Source: Amphirosellinia nigrospora (Eukaryota > Ascomycota > Sordariomycetes > Xylariales > Xylariaceae). Taken from it: a DNA stretch of 64,000 nucleotides. Position numbers and translations under genes: made by a program. This document shows positions 1-12,367 of this stretch, piece after piece (positions within the stretch are counted from its first letter, which is position 1; each line of letters opens with the position of its first letter). The stretch lies in NCBI GenBank assembly GCA_004123355.1, contig SCHM01000002.1, forward strand, positions 6,483,569-6,547,568, in the 5' to 3' direction. The notes under the pieces are model-generated. The model made no database searches. It was not told the DNA's origin and was given only the letters and a program-made list of their open reading frames with translations.

Positions 1-129
1 CCTAGCCCACGCACAACAGGCTGGACGTGGGCAGCGCTGTATGAAGGGGAAATCGAAGTATCGGGTTGCTCCTTAATTTATGGCACTATTTAAACCATCG
101 AGGCCGATCGATCGAGAGTGAGTTAATTA

Positions 130-1326
130 TCAAACGGTGCTCGACTTCCAGCTCGAGACACTGGGGAAACAAATCTAAGAACGATTGAAAGTATGCAGAA
201 ACTTGGATACATATACGTGCAACAAAAGAGATATGAAGAGGCTGAGATCGTAAACCGACAAACGCTAAAGTTGAGGGAAAAAACTAGGCAACAAGCATCC
301 CGACACAATTATAGCATGGCAAATCTTGCTAATGCTCTTCAGTGGCAGGGGAAGCACAAAGAGGCTGAAAAACTACTTCGTCAAGCACTGAAACTAGGTG
401 AGAAGACGTTAGGCAAAAGGCATCCGGGCACGGTTCACGCTATAATCCATCTCGCTGATACTTTAAGAATGCAAATGCGGCACGAAGAGGCTGAAAAACT
501 ATTTCGTGAAGGACTGGAACTACGCAGAGATGCTAGGCGAAAGACATCCTCCACATTAGACAGCATGTCCCGCCTGGCAATATCCTTGCAAAGCAAGGGA
601 AACGTAAAGAAGCTGAAAACTTATATCGGCAAACACTAAAACTAGATGAAGAGGTGCTAGCAAAGACATCCTCCACATTAGACAGCATGTCCCGCCTGGC
701 CAATATCCTTGCAAAGCAAGGGAAACATAAAGAAGCTGAAAACTTATTACTGGCAAACACTAAAGCTAGATGAAGATGTGCTAGGCGAAAAGCATCCCCA
801 GACATTAGACGACATGTCCCACCTGGCTTATGTCCTTACAGACCAGGGGAAATATGAAGAAGCTGAAGACTTATCCCGGCAAGTATTGGACCTACGTAAA
901 AGAGACGCAAGGCGAAAAGCATACCTGGACATTACGCGAAATGTTCCACCTTGCTTATACTCTTCAAGAGCAAGGGAAGCATGAAGAAGCTGAAAACTTA
1001 TACCAGCAAACACTAGAGCGATGTAACGAAACGTTGGGCGAAAATCATCCCTCCACATTACTGAGTATGAAAAAGCTTTCTCAAGTCCTTCGACGCCAAG
1101 GGAAACACGAAGAGGCGGGTGAGATTGCAGAGATCAAAGTTCAAGCAATATATGTACGTCTTTGGCAGATGAGCAGGATACGGATACCAACTCGCCCGGA
1201 AAAGCAGATCCGGCTCGGCGTGGAAGGAAGAGGAAACGGGCCAAACCGTCACAATCGAGGGAAAGATCAGATTCTGGTTCTAGTATGTCGTCTTCCTCCT
1301 CGCTCTATGTACATGTAAGTCGGTAG
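130..1326 (+). pseudogene. TPR (kinesin-light-chain-type) repeat protein, frame broken
   Basis: The region encodes tandem 42-residue tetratricopeptide repeats of the kinesin-light-chain/TPR_12 type common in fungal NLR-like and signalling proteins. The recurrent signature is LA..L..QGKHKEAE.L.RQ.L.L.E..LGEKHP.TL, seen about seven times. No single frame spans it. Frame changes of one base are needed near 170, 285, 540, 575, 755, 900 and 1165, yet each piece resumes the repeat exactly. After the last repeat the best-looking C-terminus is Lys/Arg-rich (RKRKRAK) then Ser-rich and stops at 1324-1326. Two repeat units at about 540-640 and 660-770 are nearly identical in DNA, so recent unit duplication is likely. 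No N-terminal effector or NB-ARC domain is present to the left. Either a decayed gene or one spoiled by sequence errors, since other genes here show similar lesions. Family assignment is strong; pseudogene status is not. Confidence 0.7.
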
Positions 1327-2893
1327 ATACCTATATTAGCTTGATGTATTTATACCTCGGTGAGGTTAGTTAATATGTATATAATATGTTTTCTGACTTT
1401 CAGTTTCGGAGTGGAACTAGTAACCGAAGCCAGAGCTTTCACTACAATTTCTATAGACGCTTTCAATCTTCATTCCTAAATACCCTGTAGCCCGAAGAAA
1501 ATTTCCACTAGGCTATCACTCTTCCCTGGTACAAAGAGTGACTGCAATGCTTTTCTTATTTTCTCGATCATGAAGACAGGTATGTATGCAGCAGCTCGGT
1601 ACGGTACACGGAGAAATATCCCGCATGTTGCTTGTTTAGGATTCCTCGTTAGAATCTACTGATCTGGGTTGATATCAGACAGAAGCGAGTCCGCATATAA
1701 AATATTCATCCCAAATAAGGATTAAGAGGTTAATTTTGCCACGAGCAAGTAAGGTGGCATATCCTATAGTCCTCCCCTCACCTTGCCTCGGTAGTGAGCC
1801 CCTATATTGCACGAGGCCTTTGAAAGGAGGTCGTCATAATAAGCAGATGACGCGAGCAATTCGGTCTTATTAGCCCTCACGCAGAGTAATCTAATAGTAC
1901 GTCGGGGCTTAACTCGACTTTACTTGGGTCTTCGGATATATAAGCTAAACACACATCTAATGTCATACGGATCTCGCGCGGAGCTCGCTAAATACTACCC
2001 GACGAGGCTGATAGAGTTATAAGGAGTCATACGAATCTCGTGAGTCTTAGTGTTTACTGAAAGCTAAGACAGATCACTGAGACGTATAGACTTCGACTAT
2101 ACAACTCTCTATTTAGGTCTACGGAAGTTCGCGAGGCTGTAGGAAAGATGGGAGAAATTCGAGATGAAAGGACACGGAATCCTCCTGCCTGGAGAATAGA
2201 AAATTAGATATTTGTAGCACCTTTTTGACTAGCATGCGACCTCTTTCAGTGATTCGTATACACTTACCAGCACTTAGTTTTGCCCTGGCCTTGATTCATT
2301 TTGTTCTAACAGAGAGCATTGGTAGGTACCTGTTAGTCACTAACTCTACCTGTGGTAGAGGGGTGGTCACGTCAGAACACATGTGTGGAGAGCTATGTTG
2401 GCGTTGGGTATAACTGGCACGGGTTTATGTCGCTCAAGCCAAGATTAAGAGGGTATCCAACTGTGAAATTCCGTGTTGAGTTCGGTATTACTTATCTGGT
2501 TTTTGGTGTAGTTGAAGATGGAGGGGTCATTGTTTATGTGAGGAATTAGATGGAATTATGGAGGGGCAGCCGTATCGTATGCTAGAACCCCGCGGGCTGA
2601 GCCCCGCCTACCCGGTTGAACCCGCTGAGGGACATTTAGAGCTGTAAAAGTTCAGCTGAGGTCTTTTGATTGGTGCGCATTCACTTAGTGCTCGTACCAC
2701 CAGTACAATTTTTGGACCTTTCAAGATGCGATGCCGGCCGTTAATTTGTCGGCACAGCTTTTCTTGATTCTCACCCACCTACACTGCGACGACATCTAAT
2801 ACGTGCACACAGTAAGAAAAATCTACACACCCTCGACGAGAGAGGCATTTTTCGTGTTGTTAAACTAACCCTGTAGGTTCACTAGTATTCAAC
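1327..2893. other. Intergenic, possible LTR fragment
   Basis: No supportable gene in this stretch; the short open frames have no recognisable similarity. At about 1965-2060 a segment beginning with cggagctcgctaaatact resembles bases of the left LTR near 23940-23960 (cggagctcgcgaaatact), so a fragment of a related solo LTR is possible. A half-repeated phrase, agtcatacg(g/a)atctcg, occurs at about 1962 and 2026. Confidence 0.35.
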
Positions 2894-5800
2894 ATGGCAG
2901 ACAAAGACCAGCAGATTCTGGAGCTGCAACAACAGCTTGCGCGCATGAAGGCTCCAGGCAATGGCCAGTTCGATACGTACCAGACGGTCTTGACTGGCCG
3001 CTATTGTAGCGTCGTTGCCATGTCCAACCTATTCAGTCAGCGTTCGAGAATAGGAATTTGGCGCAAACTCTGGCTGGCTCTTGCTGAGAGTGAAAACGCC
3101 CTCGGCATTGATACCATCACTCCAGAAGCCTTGGAAGAGAGAGGTCTCATCTCTATGTCACGGACTCTGATTTTGAGATTGCACGTGTCGAGGAGAAGAA
3201 ACGCCGACATGTAAGCCAATTGGCCCAAAACCTCACTGGAGACACTCATTGACTGACGGCGCGTTAGGATGTCATGGCTGTGAGTCGTATAACTCGCGCA
3301 TCTTATACTTGGGCTGATGGGAGAGTAGCACGTGCATGCATTTGGCACTGTTGCGCCAGCTGCAGCGGGTATCATCCATTACGGTGCCACGAGTTGCTTT
3401 GTGACGGATAATGCTGAGTTGGTCATCATGCGGGATGCCTTGGATATTCTGCTCAACCGCCTCGCTAAAGTCATTTGGAACCTGTCCAACTTTGCCATGA
3501 AATGGAAAGGTGAGTGAGCTAATTAAGCCTCCGTTGCTGTGTATAATGCTAATATTTTTGAAGAGGAACCAACCCTTGCCTACACTCATCTTCAGCCAGC
3601 GCAATTGGTACGTTTCCCTAATTTTCGGATAACCCCTTTTCCACTAGTCCCAATATTATGAGCTACCAAACTCCGGAGTGCCTCCATTGAATATTACACC
3701 ATTGATAGAAACCCTAATCTCTAATCGTGAAGAGTAAAATATTAACATTTAATTTTTAGATTACCGTTGGAAAGCGAGGTGAATGCCGATTTGCTATCAG
3801 ATACATCATCAAGGATCATAGATGACTAACAACTGGGTAGCCGCACAGTGGATACAAGATCTCATGGTATGTTGATGCAGCGCATTCCGAGTTAAAATCT
3901 TCTGACAGTGTTATAGTTTGACCTCCAGGCTATTGAACAAGTCCGAAGTGATCTCAAGTTCCGTGGCGCACAAGGTATGTAGATGTCATCCTGCTCCCAC
4001 ATATGGCTACCTCTTATCCTTCAGTATTGCGGTCCTGGTCGGCTTGGCATCTCTCTTTTATCGCGTAGTAGGGAATATTGTGAACAAACCTCTAACACGA
4101 TGGTGTAGGAACGACTGGAACGCAGTACGAATCTTCTTCCTTTAAACCCTTGGCATCATATAGCTTCATTCCTTCCCCGAATCCCTTCAAAATGTTCATT
4201 TCGCTGTTTTATCGATGCTAATTACTCTTGATTCTGGTCAGGGCCTCTTTCTTAGGGTAAGTACAAAATCCTCTTTTAGTCGGTTGAGAGATGAAAGCTC
4301 CAGAATAGCTATTTCGCTGAACTAACATTGACATAGTAAGGAGATTCTCTCATTCTATTGAGGAACATGATGAGCAAACCGGCGATCCAGCACAATCTGT
4401 TAACGAGTAGCAGAAATGTAAGTAAATACACACGACATACTCTGCAGCAAAAGGCACACACGGCCGTCAAAATTTGGTAGTTGATGATTCTAACACCTGA
4501 CCCTATAGCTTCCAAGGTGATGCTTCTAAATGCGACCAATTGAACGAACTTCTATGTGCGAAGCTTGGATTCCCAAGCTGCTACGTAAGTCCAGGCTGTC
4601 GTTAGCAGAGAGCATTTCTAACTTGAAAAGGATATTTCCACACAAACATAGTAAGGCAACCTGCCGCCTCCACACCATGACTTTCTCAGTCATCACCTTA
4701 TTTGTTTCTAGCATAGCCGATGTCAGCACCGAGACACTTGCTAACTACTCAAAAGTACGCGCAAAGTAGATTTAGTGATTGCCAATGCTGTCGCAGGCCT
4801 TGGTGCCACAGCACAGAAGATGTGTGGTGACATTCGCCACCTTGCCAATTGGAAAGAGATCGAGGAACCTTTCGGTGAGTGACTTCAGGAGCTAAGCTCT
4901 TCCATCCCTAGGCTTTTCGGTAGAAACAACCCATTAGCGTAATGTGGTTCTTGTCTTTAGAGCGCCAAATGCGCTATGTCGTTTAGAAATAAAAAGCTGA
5001 CAACGATTGGTGTAGAGCAAAGCCAGATAGGGTCATCAGCCATGGCTTACAAACGCAAGTAAGTGATGTTATAAAATCAGTCTCTGCTATATTTCGGCCA
5101 CTAGAAGCGCTAAGTACTGATCTTCACGCAAAGTCCCATGCGCTCGGAAAGAGTCTACTCATTGGCGCGAGAATTGATGTCGAAGCCCGCGAACTTCGCC
5201 AACACACTATCAGACCAATGGGTACGAAAATTCATTGATCTGCATTACACGTAGGTTGTAGATGCTAATACCAGATCATAGGCCGAGCGGACGCTTGATG
5301 ACTCTGCTATCCGCAGTAAGCCCCCTCATATTCTCTATCATATTGTCACAGAATTCTCGGCAGGAATGACTGCATCTTGAAAAACCCGAAGATGTAGTAG
5401 CTGACCATCAATAGGAATGGATATACCAGACATGTTCTTACTTGCCGAATCCATTCTCCTGGGCCTCGACAATATTACGGACGGGTTAGTCGTATACCGA
5501 AGCGAATTCAAAGCCGTGTTCTAGGAACTTCCATTTATGATTACAGAAAGCGTAAGATTATCTACTCCTATATGTGATGCGTCTTCTACTCTCAGCCCAG
5601 TCTCTTCTCCTGCACACATTCCAAGCCCCGTCAATTTGCCTAAACCTAAGTAAAAACAGTAACCTAACTATTTCTAAGATAATCAGAAGTTAGTTGCCAA
5701 GGGGGCCTCGAGACAAGAGTTAGTACGCCCGATATTGAATCCACCATGAGGCTTTATACTGATTGAACTAGAGCGCATGAAGAAATTCGCGTCCTCTCGC

Positions 5801-6208
5801 ACCAAGCGGGAGCCGTTGTAAGAATGAGGTGCATCACCTTGACCTATCTCTCTTGATGATTCGGTAACTGACATCTACGTGTTTGCAGGGCAAACCTAAT
5901 GACCTAGTTTCGCGAATTAAGAGCAACGAGTTCTTCCAGCCCATCTGGGGCGAGCTAGATGGCATGCTGGATCCTAAACTGTATGAATATGGACATGCTT
6001 CCCCTTTCCCTTATTTCTTTCTTTCTTTTCTTTGTCATTAAGTATAAAAAAGGCATAACTGTGACTAGACTAACCTGTGTACTATAGCTACACCGGTCGA
6101 AGTGTAGACATCGTGGAGAAGTACTGTGGCGCTGGGGGCCTGTAGCTGAAGCTAGCGCCTTATGTCAAGTACATCACCGAAACCGGCACGGCGGAGCTTA
6201 GTGTTTAG
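2894..6208 (+). pseudogene. Adenylosuccinate lyase copy (purB/ADE13 family), decayed
   Basis: The exons read as fungal adenylosuccinate lyase, which acts twice in AMP synthesis. Recognisable blocks in order: N-terminal YQTVLTGRYCS and WRKLWLALAESE (2970-3090); [21 protein letters not shown] (about 3350-3415); THLQPAQL (3583-3606); the signature GSSAMAYKRNPMR split by an intron (5029-5142); ERTLDDSAIR (5284-5314); HEEIRVLSHQA (about 5775-5808); and a C-terminal block GKPNDLVSRIK to GRSVDIVEKY (5889-6125). At least a dozen GT-AG introns separate them, many with good branch sites. Damage: a frame change near 3128, a scrambled segment at about 4710-4765 where the STQTYSRKVD motif belongs, an in-frame TAG at 5522-5524, a frame problem near 5690, and a second TAG at 6143-6145, after which the lyase-like tail continues to a natural stop at 6206-6208. 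Both TAGs fit CAG-to-TAG changes. Since the enzyme is essential for purine synthesis, a functional copy probably lies elsewhere. Confidence 0.8.
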
Positions 6209-6756
6209 ATGAACGGTAGAAATGTTTCTACGTTTCACCAAGGAAAAGTTCCGTTAGATTTTCTGAAGCTGTGATTCCATCGATAGCAGCACATAACAAA
6301 AAGCAATGGTTGTAGGTATGAAAAGAAAACGAATTAATCAATTAGACCAACACTTATCCAGCACTATGGCCTTATGTGGTTAAGTACCAGCAGTGGTACC
6401 TACAGTAGCTAGGTACTGTATTAGTGGGGAGTTGGCTTGATCGCATTTGGAAGTACCTTACCTTCGCTACCTATGCAGCAGGGGGGTGCTTGTTCCATCC
6501 ACCACCCGGCTAATCAATCAATCATTCTGAGGAAACATCTCAAACATCAGGCATGAGTCGTTCATGCGTTGAGGCCGACACACAAGACAAGACTCCGTGA
6601 TGCCCGTCTAACATCGTCGGTAGCTTTCTGTCCTATGTATTTTCGACAACCGTCCAAGATGAGATGAGGTGTTTACATAGCCGCAATGGATTTTGTCAGT
6701 CAAAGAGAAGCCCCCGTTTCGGTGTCCGATGCCACTCGTGATGCTGTACTGACGAA
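6209..6756. promoter_or_regulatory. Upstream region of the FHIP gene
   Basis: Intergenic between the decayed lyase and the FHIP-like gene. It should hold that gene's promoter and 5' leader. No TATA box or operator can be named with confidence. Confidence 0.3.
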
Positions 6757-9700
6757 ATGGATGCCCTGCTGCAGTGGTCGCGCCTCATAGCAAACACGCC
6801 GTTGTCCTCCAAGAACTCTGCCAAGGACGCTGCGAGGGATCCCATTAAACGCCGCCAGCGCTTCGAGAAGGAATACGGTCAGCTGTTGGTATGGTTGCTG
6901 TTGTCTTTGCCTTTGTCTTCTCCCATCCGTCCTCATGTATACTATCAATCACCATCGTCGTCAGCTCAATACTCTCTGTCCTCTGCTAAGCTAACCTGTT
7001 CGTCCCCCGCTCTAGCACATCTGGCGCAACTGTTCCAACCTCTCCCGCGATGTCGACGCGCCGAGATCCTTGAGATTCGTCTCCAAGAGCTGACCAACAT
7101 CCTTGCCGAGGAATCCCGTCGACCGTTACCGCACCCTTGTATTTCCTTCGCCGCCACGAAGCAGATCTACATCCCCATCGCCAAGATCGCCACCTCCTCG
7201 TATAACGAGTGGATCATCAAGGAGGCCGTGTTATTCTTCGCCAGCCTCATCGAGAGTGAGGAAGAGTCCTTTGTCGAGAACGATGCCTTCTCCGCGAGCT
7301 TGACCAACCTGCTTGTCCGCATCACCGGCGCCAACAGCATTCGTCTAGGCTTGGACACCGAAGTCAAAGTTGTCGAGCTAGCTTTCAACATCACCACCAA
7401 GATCAGACTCGAGCCCGAGATCTTGCCCGCGTGTTCAAAGTCCACGCCGACGCTGGGACGCAAGATGGCAAATTCAGGATGATCGGGAGAAGTTCGCCGG
7501 CAAGACACAGAAGCAAGACTTCCCGCTCTTTTATCTCCTGATGGACTATATTCATCATGAGGGTAGAGTTGGCGACTTCGCCCGCACCGGCTCCTATACA
7601 TCATCGAAGCAGCATCCAACTCGATCGAGTTGGAGCAATGGATTGTCGAAAGCGACCTTTCTACACTAATGGCAACTGGACTAGGAGCCTTATACAGCCA
7701 GCTTAGTCGGAAGCTTGTCATCGACCACCCTCCCCAAGGCTTGCCACCCGTTCTGGCCTTCTCTGACTATGAGCATCCGACTACGACATTCGAGATAGTC
7801 AGCTCATGCAGTCCCGACTATCAGCTGCATATGGACACATTCCTGTCTCATCTCCTATTCTTGGCAGGACGTGCTCAATCATTGCCGATCTGTTGAGGTT
7901 AAATCTACCCTCCTTGAACACTTCCAGATTATTTTCCTTCAGCAGCTGCTGTAAGCTCCCCATCCTCACACTCGCGAGGAAGTACTAATATTTTTCAGGT
8001 ATCCATCACTTTTGGAGTCCTCCGATGCTGATGGAGGGTCATCGGTGGCCGTTCTCACTTACCTGCGTCGCATCTTGGAAGCGCTGGATCATCCTGATAT
8101 GATCAATTTAATCTTACATTATTTACTTGCTCTTCCGGACACCGATACATCTTCACAGAGATTTTCTGAGCCTGCTGTAAGCGCGGCTAGAAAGCGAAAG
8201 TCTATGGACCTAGCAACTATGATGGCGTCAAAGATGGAGTCGAGTTACTCGCCCCTGCTATTCAACCTAGTTGATCTAATTCAATCGTGTCTCAAATCGG
8301 AAAACAGTCAAACAGTGTGTGTGACGATACAATTGGTAGCGACGATTCTTAAGCGGCATCATCGTTACGCGATCGTAACACTCCTTCACACTGAGGGCGT
8401 TGATCCCAACATTTCTCATAGAACGATGGGTGCCCATCAACAAGAAGTCGATTTTCTCATGACACTGGCCGGCATGATTGGTGGCCAGGACAATTTCGAC
8501 GAAGTTTACGACAACATTCTAAGGGACACCATGACCCGAGTAGAGGGCCATCCTTGTTCACTAAAGCTTGTAGCTCCGAAAGTGTCAACCCACAATCATA
8601 AACTCCCTGCTATCCCTGATAGTCTACCTGGAGCACCTCGCGACGTACCACCACATACGTTGAGTCCCGAAGACCCACTCCTACATAATTTACTTGACAT
8701 ACTGGAGCAATTCTTTATTAATCCCGTCGAAACGAATCTTTCGGCTACCGAAACCTTGCTAGATTTAGCTGTTTGCGGATACATTTCGATAGAAGGCTGG
8801 CTCCTGCGTCATCCCAGGACCTATGTGTTTGAAGACGGTTCGGATGAAGTCACTTCCCCCCTTCCCGACCCGGCTTCCAAAGCGTTCAAAGAACTTGAGA
8901 AGCTACAAACAATCAGCAGATGTCGTCGCAGGCCGAAATGGCAACCTTCAAATCTGCCTCGAATCATGCTAGTCCTAGAAACTCTAGCCGACCAAGTTGT
9001 GGCGTTTCGAGAGTCAATCCCCAGATTTGACGAGCTTATGCAACAGCGCCGCGAGGCCTTCCAAACAGCTGATGCCATTGTGTCAAATCAACCAAATGTG
9101 CAAGCCGGCTCTGCTACCGGAGCCGCAACCGTAGAATCATCGAGCCACGGGGGTTCCCGATCAGCGTCACCCGCGATGCCTAGTGCGCTCGGTGGGTTCC
9201 AGAGGATACTATCTGAATTGAGCACTCCGAGTCGATCTAAGAGCCCTCGTGGGCGAACAGAAGCCGTGCGTAGCTCCAACACCACATCAGGAAAATCTGG
9301 AGGCAAACGGGCTACAACACCAACTTCAAACCCCATTCCTGTCCCACCAAAAGACTTTCCAGTAGCCCATGAAAGTCCCAGTAAAAGTGGGCTATCTAGA
9401 TCATTTTCTCCAAATAGCCATGACGAGCCCGGCCTAAGTCGCAGCGGTAATCCTGTGGCAAGCCAAGTTGCTGCCTTTGCCGCCGTCGATCAGGGAATTC
9501 TTGCTAAAAGAGTTGGTTTACCTAAGCTGGCAGTAGAGCCGATACCTATTGACTTTAGTCGGAACGAATCAAGTAGAAACGAACGTCTGGAGCACGATGA
9601 GAATAGGGACGTCGAAGATGATATCGATCCTACCGAAGTCCAGGTCGCCGCCGATGACGACGAAATCGAGGAAAACCCCGAGCCGCAGACGTCCCCTGAG

Positions 9701-9821
9701 GAAAAGGACGCTTCTGTCACACATTATCACCAATGTCATCGTCTATCAGTCCTTCCTTCTCGAACTTACCAGCTTGATACAGGTACGAGCTGGGTTGTTC
9801 AATGAAATTAGATTTGCGTAG
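6757..9821 (+). CDS. FTS and Hook-interacting protein (RAI16-like, FhipA type)
   Basis: A RAI16-like/FHIP protein, subunit of the FTS-Hook-FHIP complex that in Aspergillus links early endosomes to dynein. Exons: 6757-6888, 7016-7950, 7999-9821; intron 1 has the branch GCTAACC. The N-terminus (MDALLQWSRL, then LLHIWRN) and the core (SRRPLPHPC, YIHHEGRVGDFART, QLSRKLVIDHPPQGLPPVL, SSVAVLTYLRRILEALDHPDM) fit the family. A Ser/Pro-rich, probably disordered region occupies about residues 410-560. The true C-terminus (LLELTSLIQVRAGLFNEIRF) is read in a different frame from the long 8012-9805 ORF and ends at 9821. Six single-base frame breaks occur at about 7060, 7432, 7478, 7590, 7861 and 9711, several in homopolymers; corrected length is about 964 residues, normal for the family. 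Conservation between breaks is intact, so sequence errors are more likely than loss of function. Confidence 0.85.
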
Positions 9822-11485
9822 TATTGTTGTAGGGCGGGCTTTTAGCCCACTAATCCCTTTTGTGTATTAAATCTGCATGCGAGATACCAAGCATCATGAG
9901 CGTAGGAGCGTCACTGGGCATATGGCTTTTGCGGGACGGCCTTGGTACATTGATGGACAATGTAAGGTGGATTAGAGAATGTTTCTACAGTTGGAGCGCC
10001 GAGGGAGAAATAACAAGTTACGTCACGTATCAGGGCAGCTTGAACAATTACCGACTCTTGATTTAGTGAGTGAATGCTTCAATTGATGTCTTAGTCCTGA
10101 AGTTGTTTATCACGAACGTTCTAGAGAAGGAGTCATTCCACTCGTAGTCCAAACGTGCCATCCAGGAGATTCCATAGGGTGTAGTGGAATAAATGAGCAG
10201 TCCAAGGCGATACCTTTCAGGGTATTTAAATACAACAGCTTGGACAGGTGTCTTCGTCCGTATCAGATCGCACTACACCTTCGATTCGCATCAAACATGT
10301 TTGCTCTTTGCATTGCGCTCCTTGTCCCCCTGCTCAAAGTACCGATTTTTATCATTTGGGGGATCACTTGATCAAAGTAACGATCTCAATACTTGCGCTC
10401 GTCGGATTAGTGATATTTCGATTCCTACCCCTCTTTCTTAGGTGTCTAGACGCTTTTGGTCTCCTGACTTGAATCGCACTACGATTGGGCGCATCGTGTC
10501 GACATTTGGATGATGTCTTTGGGTGCCGGGCTACTACCTACTCAGGCACATGTTTTCCTCGCCATCTTACACGACTTAGATGCACTGAGGGTACTTTGTG
10601 ATCAACATGTCGATAACGGACGGGCGATATGATACGGTCACGGGCCCCGATGGTTTTCTGGACGCCGAAGCGAGGTCAACCCAACACGGCAGTTTCAAAC
10701 ACAAAATAAAAAGTTGTCGGAGTTGAGGAGGAAGGGGTGCTACGCATAGCAGAAAGACGGCATCTCACGACATTTCCTAATTTTTATCATGAATGAAGCA
10801 CAGGCATGGTTGAAATAGGTACAATAATCTCAAGCCGGATCAGCAAAGCCTCAACTGCGACTTGTGGAGCTCGATGCTCTTCTGTCGAACCGTCGACATG
10901 GTTGTGAGTACGATACGCAGACTGGATGCTTGTGCATGGATGTCTTTGCTAGATTCTTGCCGGCGCTCAACCATGCGTGCTGGCTTATGTGCTCTCCATC
11001 GCGAGAAACGGATGTGAATACTTGAGAGTGAATGTGCACGGAAGACTGGGGAATGGAAAGTCCATGGTTAGAATGACGGTACTTTGGCGATACAAATAGA
11101 CACAGAATAAAATACGAGACGGTATTAAAAAAATAAAAATAAAAACCGAGCTTCGAAAATTGAGCGAAGTCTGATATCAGATTTCTCGTCAAGAGCCAAG
11201 GATGATGTTGTGATGCTAATTACTAATTACGTAGGGAATAATTGTAGTTTTACGTCCAGGGAAGAGTGAGCGATTCCTCGAAACAAGCAATTTTTCAAGC
11301 TGATTAGATTGCACAGACGCATGTAGTTGAATTTTTATTTATTCAAAGCAGGATTGGCGTTTATCTAAACCGGCTGTAATCCCATTTAACTATCATAAGC
11401 CCTATAGAGCCGCGAGCGAGAGAGGAACTTATATCCCATCTCATGTCCCCTCCATAAGACCCCAGCATCCCAGTGAACACCCAAC
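9822..11485. other. Intergenic, weak hydrophobic ORF
   Basis: Mostly without supportable genes. At 10297-10472 an ATG opens a hydrophobic stretch (MFALCIALLVPLLKVPIFI) that meets a stop but continues as another hydrophobic stretch in the next frame (ISILALVGLVIFRFLPLFL) if one base near 10362 is skipped. This may be a tiny two-helix membrane protein or chance. The end of the region (11200-11485) probably contains the 3' flank of the dienelactone hydrolase gene on the minus strand. Confidence 0.3.
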
Positions 11486-12367
11486 TTAATGTAAATGCTC
11501 CTTAAACCAAGCGACAGCCGAGTTCTTGGCAGAGGCCATGGCCTCGCGCTCCTTGGGGACGGCCTCGCTGCCGCGGACGAGGCCGCCGTGCGCGATGCCG
11601 GGGTAGTGGACGTAGCTGAAGGGCAGGTTGAGCCGCAGCAGGGTCTCGAAGGAGAACGTCTTGAGCTCAGTCGGGTAGACGGGGTCGATCTCGGGCGCCA
11701 GGATCTGGACCGGCACGGCCAGGTTCTCGAAGTCGTCCTTGTTGAGCCACGACGGGTGGCCCATGGAGATCACGTCCACGAGCTTCCGGTCCTTGTGCCC
11801 GAGGTGGCACACGGCCCACCCGCCGTAGCAGAACCCGATGGCGCCCAGGCGCTTGAAGCCGTGCTCGCCCTTGAGAGCCTTGGCGCAGGCCTCCACTGTG
11901 AGTGTTGTTGTTAGTTATTGTTATTGCTGGTATGTGTTCTCAGAAGCCGTAGAGATGCCACTTCGACATCTTGTAGCGTGGCTCCAGCGTGAAGCCCCCT
12001 ACCCTAACAAAACTACTGTATGAAAGTCAAAGGCAGGGAAATTGGACTTACTCTCAGGCCCACGGACCTCACGCGAGTTCGCCTTCTGCATGGCAGTGAG
12101 ATCGATCTTGTCAAAGTGACCCTGCTCAACGAGCTCCCAGTCGACGACCCAGCCGTCGAAGAAGTCCGGAACGTAGACGGTGACATTGGCCTCTCGCGCG
12201 TAGTGGTCGGCTAGCAGACGGATGTTGTTGTACTTCCAGCCGAAGATGTCGTGGATGAAGAGCACCGCGGCGTCCTTGTTGTCTCCCGCCACGTAGCTGT
12301 TGTTGTTGGCCAGCTTGACCTCCTTACCCGTGGGCGTGCCGCCCAGGTAAAGGTCTTGAGACAACAT
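11486..12367 (-). CDS. Dienelactone hydrolase family protein
   Basis: An alpha/beta hydrolase of the dienelactone hydrolase family (cytosolic; such enzymes open lactone rings, but the fungal substrate is usually unknown). Two exons, 12052-12367 and 11486-11895, join across a 156-bp intron (donor GTAAGTCC, acceptor CACAG) to give 241 residues, the family's usual size. The start ATG at 12365-12367 gives MLSQDLYLGG. The catalytic triad is visible: Cys128 in GFCYGG, Asp176 in APEIDPVY and His208 in GIAHGG. An upstream strand-turn motif VLFIHDIFGW is also characteristic. No frame breaks. The gene is convergent with nothing close by; its promoter lies in 12368-13000, where a GA-rich run (about 12492-12508) precedes the start. 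Substrate is not deducible from sequence. Confidence 0.93.

Noticed and set aside
5522-6145. In-frame TAG codons as possible readthrough or recoding
   Set aside because: The same gene also has frame changes and a scrambled exon, so decay explains it better than recoding.
11495-11914. Open frame of 139 codons on the plus strand
   Set aside because: Antisense shadow of dienelactone hydrolase exon 2; a GC-rich codon bias opens the opposite strand.
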